Shown one piece after another: positions 52,470 through 64,000 of a DNA stretch of 64,000 bases. Location: assembly GCA_963693365.1 (NCBI GenBank), contig CAVNZM010000009.1, positions 1,550,001 through 1,614,000 on the forward strand, in the 5' to 3' direction. The notes under the pieces are model-generated. The model saw only the letters and a program-made list of their open reading frames with translations. It did not search any database and had not been told where the DNA came from. The stretch is from Amoebidium appalachense (Eukaryota > Ichthyosporea). The position numbers were made by a program, and so were the translations under genes. Within the stretch, counting starts at the first letter, position 1. Every line of letters starts with the position of its first letter.

Positions 52470-54453
52470 ATGAGCCAGCAAAGGCACACGCAAACAGGCG
52501 ACATGACCACAGACTTTGGTCTCGGCTACACGCAGACGGCGGTGCTGCAATCACAGAGTGGGACCCTCGGCCGACCAAGATACCAAGAACGCCCGGGGTC
52601 CCTTCCTTGTGTCAACCTTAGCATGGCTGCGCTGTCTTTGCAAGCCCCTGAACAAACTCGTCACACACAGTCTTTGCGTGCAACATCACAATTGGGGGGC
52701 CAGGGCAGTGCGTTTCGTAGAGTGGAGGGGCAGCTTGGTATGTCAGCAAGTGGCACGAGGTCTTTGGGCTTAGTGGAAGCACCCAACTATAGTGCATCCT
52801 TGACACCCGCACAGTCATGGCTACGCCCTGGGTCGGTTACGCCTGTTCGCACAGAACTTGATTCATACACACCCACGAATGTTTTTTTTTTCGGACCTGT
52901 CTTTGTCGCAGCAGACCGCCCCGTGTGAGAACGTCGTACGGACCAATATGGGGGCTAGTCTGTATGTGCCCACCGGCGCATCGCTTCAACAGCGTACGAC
53001 AAACCGTTTCTTAAATCCACCGCCAAATTTACGCTACCATGCGCAGAATATGGCACCTGCCTCTGTGGGGCCAGCAGAGTGTCTTTACTCCTCCGTGCCT
53101 GGTATGCAAGTCCCCCAACCTGTCAACATTACCTTTGCACCAGCATACACGGTACCACGACACACGTCAGCAGCTCAGACGGGTTTGGTACGGTCACAGA
53201 GTGGTCTTCCTGCAGTCAGCACCACTGCGTCGTTATACAGTCAGGTGGGAGGTATGGCTGGCACGCATCTTCGTGTGCCTGTGCAGAGTAGCACACACCT
53301 GCCCCCCTCCTCGCTCGACTGGCCGTGGATAGCAGACGGAGACCTGGAGGACAGATTTGACGTTTATTCTCAACAACCAATTCGCTCTGCAGGGATATCC
53401 CGTAGTGGCACCCCTGACACGGCAAAGGATATTTATCATACTAATTACAATAGGCCGGCACAGCCATCCAACCTCACCTACCATCAGGCACTGCAATCGT
53501 ATCCCTTCCTTAGGTCTATTCTACCCGCCCCAGATGTTTTCGGTTATTCCACAAACCCCTTTACTCTACAGGTTCCGGATATTCCCGATGCCTTTGGTAT
53601 GTCGCATGATTGTCAAGCAGGTGGCCAGTTTTCACTAGACCCGCAAAATACTGCAAATACCCACTTCCACCCGTTGCCGCTCAAAGATTTCATCCAGATT
53701 ATCATGAAGGACGGTAGTGTCTCACGTTCTGCATTTGTACTCTCTCTCATCTACCAGGCACGTGCGTCGCGACGGCCCAGTTTCGATTCCCTTTGCCGTC
53801 ACTGTTCGGCGCTGGGGTGTCTAATTTTGGCCGACAAATTTATCCAAGATGTCTCGACAACCTTGGGTAATTGGGCGGAATGGGCAGGGATGACTCTGGC
53901 GGAGGTTAGCCAGGCGGAACGGCAACTGCTGTGGCTTCTCGACTTCGATTTGTTCGTGTCGGAGGAAGAATTTCGCGACTGGGCCGTGTGCTATCTACAG
54001 AGCACCACCCCTGCCGATGTTATGGACCACCAGCGCCTGTGGGGTGACTTTACCACCCCGGTAGTGTCCCCACTTCCTCTGTCGGTGCGAGCAAACGGTT
54101 TGACGTCACGTGCAACGTTCATTGCCTCGCCGGCACGCAGGCGCCACTCCCCCTTCCCTGCAGCCGCAGCAAGTCGACCCGGTCGGGCGGCTGCCAGGCG
54201 ATCTTCGTTTGTGACTACCCAGAGGCCGGAGGTTCTCTTTGGTGGATCTGGGCGCCATCTTGGGCTGGATGCTCCCATGACCACTGAGCATTTGCCACAA
54301 CCAGCGGAGATGGGGGCATATGAGTGGCCCCCCCCTGTCGAGTATCCTGCAACACAGTACCTGGGGGTGGTGAATAGGCCAAACACAGCGGGACACTGTC
54401 CAGGTTCGGCGGAGTTTCCTTATTCTGTCTTGGATTTCAGTCTGCAAAATTAG
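52470..54453 (+). CDS. PCL/PHO80-like cyclin
   Basis: Two exons, 52470-52835 and 52912-54453, give 635 residues. The 76-bp intron starts GTTACG, has a T10 tract and ends TTTGTCGCAG, and both ends are in phase 0. Residues about 376-480 form a cyclin box: PLKDFIQIIM, LIYQARASRRPSF, GCLILADKFIQD, GNWAEWAGMTLAEVSQAERQ and LLDFDLFVSEEEF. The order (ADKFI.D, W....G....E....E...L..L.F.L.V) is that of Pcl-type G1/S cyclins, which activate a Pho85/CDK5-class kinase. The flanks are long, low-complexity and Ser/Thr/Pro/Gln-rich, so the protein is longer than typical PCLs (about 280-400 residues). The stop is TAG. Unlike most genes here its intron is short and lacks C/G runs. Partner and cell-cycle stage cannot be read from sequence. 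Confidence 0.85.
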
Positions 54454-56265
54454 AAGATGGTGTACAGCCGCGTGGTTCTCTAGCAACATATGGTTTGGTT
54501 TGGTATGAAAACTGTCTTTATTTATACAGATTGCTATGCACCTGGGCTTTCTTCCTTGTTATTTGCACGGCATCTTGTTATTTGCACGGCATCTTCTCAA
54601 TTGTGTATACGTTTAACACTTTAAGGTGCTCACTGGCTGGGGCCTGTGTGTTGCGGAATGAATGAACACGTTTTATTGGTTTTTCATAAACGTTGCGCTT
54701 GAAATTAATGCCTTCACATACGAAGATCTGCTCTTGGGTTAGAAATACAACATTTCTTGTGCAAGCCACTACAGCGAGAGAACACGTGTGGGCTCAACAA
54801 TCACCAGTGGCATGCGGGGTTTTTTTAAATCATACGAATTACTTTTCTTTGGCTTCAAAAATACGCCTTATTTATTTGGCACACATCTACACATCTGCAC
54901 GTGCTGTGTTTGCACGTGCTCGAGAGCTCGTTTATCACTATGCCGCTTTGTCGGACACAGCAACCCAGGCTACTTCAACCTTGATAACGAACTGGCATGG
55001 CCAATGTGCCTAAATGTTTCTTTTCAACTAGCTAGTGTACACCAGCAATACAGGATACTTGCATTTGTAATCATTATTGGACGGGGGGCACCGCGGGGGA
55101 GGGAGGGGCGGCGCTCGAGGGGAGGGGGAGGGGAGAGAGAGCCTGGCCTGGGGGTGGGGAGGAGGGGGGGGTAGAGAGAGAGAGGGGGGGGGGGGAGGGG
55201 GGCTCTTGACGATCTCAGCATGCGTCAGATTATGTGGTATTCTTTAGGTTTCTAAAATTCTTCTGGCTGTGGTGTCTTTCTTACAAATGGCACCTGACTC
55301 ACCAATCCTGTGAGCATGCTCAACATGCATACACTTGCAACGTTGTACATGTTTATTATACAAATGACACTACGTATACATTGCCAACCTGAGGGGTTGG
55401 CCTATCTCTGGCTGGTGGTATCAATAACCACTTTCAGTGGCAAGATTTCTTTATGGCATTTGCCTTGAAGTTCCTGAGCCAAGTTATTTCACTGATATGC
55501 CGATGTACGCTGCTACAAGAGGTTGTGGTGGCTTCTAGGTGTTGCGCGCATGCCTCAACAGTAGCACACCTGCACAAACACACACACGCACCGGTATACT
55601 AACAATTGCACGCACGCGCGCACACACACAGGCACACAGCTGCAGGCACACATGTACGCACACAAATTTTCGACAACAGCACACACGAACACACAAACAT
55701 GCGGGCACATGCGCGCACACACACGCACGCATACAGCACACAATATATCCACAAAACACGCACAACAACACACAAGCAGATGCTGAACATATAAAGAACC
55801 CAATAAAAAAAAAAAGAGGAAAAAAAATAAAAAATAGTCGTCTTCCGAAGGCGTTCTGAGGCCGCGTCGTCACTTCTCAGACCTGGTCACCTAGTCTCCA
55901 AGGCTATGTACCCGCTGGCTTACGCCATCGGAGACCAATGAAATCGGTATGAACGGAACTCAGACAGATACGTAGGGAGCCCCTACGTAAGTGGCAGGGG
56001 CGGCCTACGACGCTGCGGGACGTCTCCGGCGGGGTCCTTCTAGCTGTAATGACCAATCAGATCGTTCAATATGTAATGACCAATCGGAACGCTCATAGAT
56101 TTTAAAGAGATCATTTAGTCCCATTTTATAAAAAAGCCTGGGCAAGCGGATCATGTCTTTGTTTTACTAGTAGGCTGGATTTACGTCGTTATAAACCAAT
56201 CACCGTTCGTAAAGCCAGATCCGATCACATGCGATCAAACTTTGTCTAATGACTGCATGGGAAGC
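54454..56265. other. Intergenic region after the cyclin gene
   Basis: 3' flank of the cyclin with ordinary sequence, a G-rich block at 55080-55200, CA-rich sequence at 55570-55770 and A-runs near 55805-55830. Two ACCAATC motifs occur at 56052 and 56084, with another at 56197. No exon recognised. Confidence 0.5.
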
Positions 56266-56268
56266 TAA

Positions 56269-58303
56269 GGGCCTGTTTGGCAACCCGGGTTTAGGGTCCT
56301 AAATCCGGATTACGGGCGATTTTGGGTTTAGCGCTAAATCCAAATCTCAAAATCCAGCCGCTGCCAAACAGACGGCCAGATCCGGTCACGTAAATCTGGG
56401 TTTCAAACCCCTCGGACATGGCCGTAATCTGGATTCCACTAATCCACCTCGGGAGGTGGATTAGCGCGAAATCCTTTCAGGTCCTGAATGTCCGACCCAA
56501 TGAATGTTCATTTTATGGAACTGTATATGGTGTCCTTTTGCACCAATCGTCGATAGTTTGAAGTGGCCAAAAAAGGATTGTTGAAAGGGCGCCAAACCAA
56601 ACTTCCGTTGCTGGCAGCATGTGGATACTGAGTGGGCTAGCGCTGCGACAGCTGTGCCTTGAACTGCGACACCTGCACCAACGCACGGACTTGCACGTGG
56701 GGAACGTTATAAAAACAGACACGCACCTCACTTCTCATTCTTTTCCTACCCTCTGCGGCCGTCCAGCCCGAGTCTTCCAGTAGCACAGTACACTTGTAGA
56801 TAATCTTGTTTGAACCGACAAGATGCCTATAATTTCTTTTTTTTTCTTTTTTTCTTTTTTTTTCTTTCTTTTTTTTGTTATGGTGTGGGCGCGCGGGGGG
56901 ATAGTGCAAGAAACATCTTTTACGTGTAGAAGTGAGTATGATGTAGTGATCACCGTTTGAAATCATTGTTTTAGTGTTCGGCCTCGCCGCCTGGTGCAGC
57001 ATTAGTAGGAATACAAAAGTACTCAGAATGACCTTTGCAACATCGTGCAGAAAGGTGTGTGTGTGTGCAGTTTTTTTCTTTTCTTTTACCTACTATCTTT
57101 CTTTGAGGGGGGGGGGGGGGGGGGGACGGGGACGGGACGGACACATGTCACTGCACGATTCAGTGCTCATTTACTATTCACCAGGCACCCTGTGCCCTGC
57201 TCGTGTAGTCAACCCACATAGCTGCAGCAATTTGATCTCTTCTGGCATCTGCCTCTGCCTCGTCTTCTTGTTGGTTTTGGTTGCCCCTGCCTAACACAGA
57301 GTTAAAAAACATCAAGGCCTTTACATCAAGCATACAGTCTTATAAATCATCCCCCTACCCACCCCCTCCTTTCCCCTGGTTCCCCACACACACCAACAAC
57401 GCTGCCGCCGCTCAGAGGCACACTCCATCCCAACTCGAGCAATATCAGTCACACCACAAAAACCACATCAAAAAAACGTGCAGACGCACACTCCAACCCA
57501 TCTTGACCCGTTGCCCACCACAAAACCAGAGAACAAAATAAAAACAAAAATAACTGAAAAACTGGTAGAGGAAGAGAAACAAAACCAAATGCAACCAAAG
57601 ACTTACCACGTGTAGGCAAGTTGTGCTGCTCTTCGTCTGAGTAGTGGCCATGCTCCTCCGCGTTGTGCTTTTTTATAAAGTTCATAAGTAGAAAGCACAC
57701 AAGAATGATCTTCGAGAGCATCTTAGGACAGTAGTTGGTGGCTTTCTGGAGTATCTGAAAGCGGTTTTTCACCTCTCTTCAATGAATGGAGCCAACTTCT
57801 CAATTAACTCCCTTGCAACATATGGACTCACGCGTAGGACATCGTTCACCCTTGTCTCGTGAGCTGTGCCAAGCAGTTCTTGCACATACTCTCTACCACT
57901 GAGCGGGGAAGTACGACAGGGCTCTTTGAGCTCTGGGCTATAGGTCAAGGCTGCAATCGCAGCCAAAACGGCTATGTTCCGGGCTGCATACATGGTGAGT
58001 GTCTCAAATAAAACCGTATACAACTCAGCACTTTCGTGGTTTATTACTGCTTATCACTATGGTGTATATGTGTAGCGGGTCTGCAATTGCAAGTCACCGA
58101 CCGGTGATGAACAGCGTGACAGCTGCAGAGCAAATCTAACCCGAAATCGTACGTGGGCTGTTTGGCATCCATGGGTTATCTACCCGGCTTAACCCAGGTT
58201 TCGGCTGAGATCCGGATTCTGCAGCATAATCTGGATCTCGATTTTGATATCCAGATATCCCCCGAAATCCAGATTACACTAACCCGCGTTGCCAAACAGG
58301 CCC
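56269..58303. mobile_element. PIF/Harbinger-type DNA transposon, internally deleted, 2.03 kb
   Basis: Perfect 16-bp terminal inverted repeats: GGGCCTGTTTGGCAAC at the left end and its reverse complement at the right. They are flanked by TAA on both sides (56266-56268 and 58304-58306), the 3-bp TWA-type duplication of PIF/Harbinger elements. Each end is itself palindromic over about 110-150 bp: the left end folds with GCTGCCAAACAG near 56372, the right with GGGCTGTTTGGC near 58157. The interior carries a minus-strand HARBI1-like pseudogene. All four lines of evidence agree. Confidence 0.88.
57178..57993 (-). pseudogene. HARBI1-like transposase with central catalytic domain deleted
   Basis: The N-terminal part starts at ATG 57993 (MYAARNIAVL) and reads a normal Harbinger N-terminal helical region: SGREYVQELLG, SPYVARELIEKLAPF. 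At about 57772 it stops abruptly. The next bases, in another frame, encode the C-terminal end of a Harbinger transposase (VKNRFQIL, LMNFIKKHN, EEQHNLPTR), which splices (CGTG|GTAAGT at 57607 to 57290) onto QEDEAEADARRDQIAAAMW and ends at 57178. The whole DDE core between these parts is missing, so it cannot be an active nuclease. The deletion junction at 57772 is also out of frame. Confidence 0.8.
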
Positions 58304-58306
58304 TAA

Positions 58307-58927
58307 GATTTCAGTTGCGAGACGCCTGCGGCAAACATACAGGGTATGTTGTAGGCAGACAGCACTCCTGTGGCTGGTAGTGCGGTGCGAGCGCAGCCAA
58401 TCAAATAATATACAGAACAGGTCCCCACTCACATGTTTTCCTGTATAACTGTTTATGGTAAGTGGCTCACCACACACCTAGCGAGCGCGCAACACTCTCC
58501 GCAACTCCGAAGTTCGAATGTACCAGTGTATCCGAGAGCAGTGCTAATGTTGTCAGTGTGTGTTGTTGACTCTTAGTCCCCTGTGATTTTATTAGTGTAG
58601 GCCACAGTAGGTTCGGGGGTGTAAGGTTTGTTGACTCCCAAGTGTCCTAGCGCGTTTGACGACACTGAGACCAGTGCGCCGCAATGACTCGTAGCAGTAA
58701 ACCCTCCCTGTAGCTGGAACCTGTGTTCCCTGACTTTTCCTACGTTTCTGGAATTGCAGAAAGCGCACGAGTCACAGACGTCGTCAATGAGTCTTCAGGT
58801 TCAGGTTGAAGCTCATCACCAGGCATAGGTTTGTCTCCTTGCTGCCTTACATGTTTTGCATTTTGATAGTGTTTCTGTTGTAAACGCTTTTATTTTTTTT
58901 TTATTTTTTTTTTTGGTGTGTGTATGT

Positions 58928-59021
<94 letters not shown>

Positions 59022-59080
59022 GTGTGCGTATGTGCGTGCGTGTGTGTGCGTGTGTGGTGGTGGCGGTGGTGGTGGTGGTG

Positions 59081-59130
<50 letters not shown>

Positions 59131-59259
59131 GGAGCTCATATTCTTTACACGCATGGACGGTTCTTCTCCTGCTGAAGCTGCGATCTCTTGTAGTTAGTCC
59201 TTGCACCTTTCTTTTTTGCCAGTTTCCTTCCACATGTCCTCCTCCTCACCTCCCTCCCC

Positions 59260-59290
<31 letters not shown>

Positions 59291-59827
59291 ACTTCCCTCC
59301 CGCCCCCCAGCCACCTTGTCCACCAAACCCTGAAAGTCCCCCGGCAACCTCCCTGGAGTCCCCTTCTTCTCCCTTTAGTTGACTGAAATCTTGGATCAAG
59401 CACCCAATGCTCACTCCTCACTCCTCTTCTGGCCTTTTCCCATAATCATCCTTATGTTCACAACTCTCTGCCTATTCCACTTTCAATGAAGAGCTCCAGT
59501 TACTTCTCTGTCCTTTCTGACTCTTTTCCCCCACCTACCCTGCCTCACCACCAACCCCGCCTATATACCCCGCCACCTCACCGGCAGTCCTTCACCTGTT
59601 CTTTTGTTCCTTCAACATTGCTATCCTCTTCTTGCAACACCCTCTCCCAATTCATACGCAGGCAACCCCCAGCCTGTATGGTCCATCATTCCCCCCTTCC
59701 CCGCCCCGCCCCCGGCCCCCCACACATGTCCATTTTATTATTATTATCATGAATGCCTCGTCGTTCTCATATGCACCCGGTAATGCCACATCCACACTCT
59801 TTCAAACTTTCCTCCCCCCTCCCCCCC

Positions 59828-59884
<57 letters not shown>

Positions 59885-60711
59885 ACAACGCCCCTCCCCG
59901 CGCCCCTTTATCCTTCCACTCTGTCGGTGTCCTCATGCTTCACTCACTCACCCATCACATTGCTACAGGGGGTCTTGCGGAGTTTTTGTCTTTTAATCGT
60001 CTGTTTTTCGCTCCTTCCTAATGCAGCTCTTGGATTTAGTTCAGGCACTCAATCGATTGCCCTCGCCCCTCACATATTCCAACACAGAATTTTCATCGTT
60101 TCAAACGTGCAACCTGATCTTTCCCCCACCCGCCCACCCCACCCGCCCACCCGCCCACCCCCTTCCTTTCCTCCTCCCGTTTCTGTGTGGGCTCGATAGA
60201 CTCAACCACTTTTTCTTGTATATGTCGCAGTGGGGGTTGTGTGTTTGCTGGCGTGTTAAAGCCTCGTTGCTCATGGGTCAGATTCAAGGAGGAGGATTAA
60301 CGATGTAGGGGAGGTGGTGGGGAGAAATAGCACACATGAACACCAGACACAAGCAGCGAAAGGGGTAAGAGAGAGGGGAGAGGGGAGGGGGAGGGGGGGG
60401 GGGAGGGGGGGGGGGGAGGGGAGGGGAGGGGAGAAAGGACACACGGTCCTAGTACGATTGAACGCTATCTTTAGTTCTACCAAAATCACTCGTATCAAGT
60501 GCAAAGCCATGGGTTTCGGTAGAGGTTGCTGGTAAGGCCGGAGAAAAGGAAGAGGAAGAATGAATTGTTGAGCAGGACAGGACTGGCATGCTGGTGACAA
60601 AGATATAAGACTGTTACCAGCATACAAAGAGCATGGGGTGGGTGAGGAATCATGTTTCATGTTTATGTTTCCATAGTGCCTACCTGTACCGGGTGAGCCC
60701 CTGTAGGAGTC
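58307..60711. other. Intergenic with TG, G and C tracts
   Basis: CCAATCAAAT occurs at 58398. A long TG array (58918-59056) runs into a G-run of more than 40 bp. C-runs occur at 59262-59290 and 59820-59870, and a GA/GGGGA block at 60370-60430. Open frames at 59486-60199 are Pro/Ser/His-rich with no conserved motif. I place the WDR24-like start at its right edge. Confidence 0.5.
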
Positions 60712-63856
<3,145 letters not shown>

Positions 63857-63904
63857 GTACGTTTGCTTTCACATCATAACCCAGAGCATTTACTGTCCCC
63901 CCTC

Positions 63905-63948
<44 letters not shown>

Positions 63949-64000
63949 ACTTCCCCACGGTTTTCTTGTGTTTGCAAGGCACGAAGGGGGGAGGTGGGGT
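63857..64000. other. Start of third intron of the WDR24-like gene
   Basis: Begins GTACGTTTGC and contains a C-run of about 40 bp (63908-63948). No coding sequence is seen to the window edge. Confidence 0.6.

Noticed and set aside
52091-52510. 139-codon minus-strand frame upstream of the cyclin
   Set aside because: No recognised motif; overlaps the cyclin promoter and start codon on the opposite strand.
56637-57002. Minus-strand frame inside the Harbinger element, considered as its Myb-like second protein
   Set aside because: I could not see a trihelix/SANT tryptophan pattern; the frame crosses an A/T-rich tract and has no splice support.
59486-60199. Plus-strand Ser/Pro-rich frames before the WDR24-like gene
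   Set aside because: Low-complexity, cross a C-run and a CA repeat, and have no conserved segment.

Overview
This is a nuclear eukaryotic window of intron-rich genes. It is saturated with C/G homopolymers, (CA/TG)n tracts and purine/pyrimidine microsatellites, so most long reading frames are simple-repeat artefacts. Real exons were found by family motifs, splice sites and reading-frame phase. The GATA finger has a 17-residue loop (fungal/animal type) and the cyclin resembles the PCL/PHO80 class of fungi. Together they suggest a fungus or close relative, probably not a compact ascomycete or yeast because many introns are 0.3-1.3 kb. I cannot name the species.

Layout. 3.1-11.0 kb (-): a six-exon transposase-like gene joining a DUF6729-like Cys region, a DDE-like core, a DEDDy 3'-5' exonuclease and a C-terminal region with an RGTN..EG..H motif; it carries one frameshift in a C10 tract. 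11.6-12.3 kb (+): an intronless small heat shock protein gene with HSE-like, CCAAT and TATA elements and an in-frame UAG. 15.4-23.8 kb (-): a 12-exon gene for a 614-residue protein with an N-terminal coiled-coil region and two complete globin domains. 24.9-25.2 kb: a short hAT-like element. 26.2-30.1 kb: CT satellite, Pro-rich minisatellite and a frameshifted RNase H remnant. 34.4-41.5 kb (-): a nine-exon RCHY1/PIRH2-type ubiquitin ligase. 43.4-46.7 kb: a segment bounded by inverted repeats holding unrecognised reading frames. 46.7-48.2 kb (+): a GATA factor, 5' end not found. 52.5-54.5 kb (+): a PCL-like cyclin. 56.3-58.3 kb: an internally deleted PIF/Harbinger transposon with intact ends. 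60.7-63.9 kb (+): the first exons of a WDR24/Sea2-type gene running off the window.

The genes do not form an operon or an obvious pathway. Themes are stress/gas sensing (Hsp20, tandem globin), protein turnover and growth control (RCHY1-like E3, PCL cyclin, GATA factor, SEA/GATOR2 subunit), set among decayed mobile DNA. The most interesting items are the reductase-less tandem globin with both heme pockets intact, the transposase-exonuclease fusion, the C-tracts immediately after 5' splice sites together with several GC-AG introns, and the unknown inverted-repeat segment.
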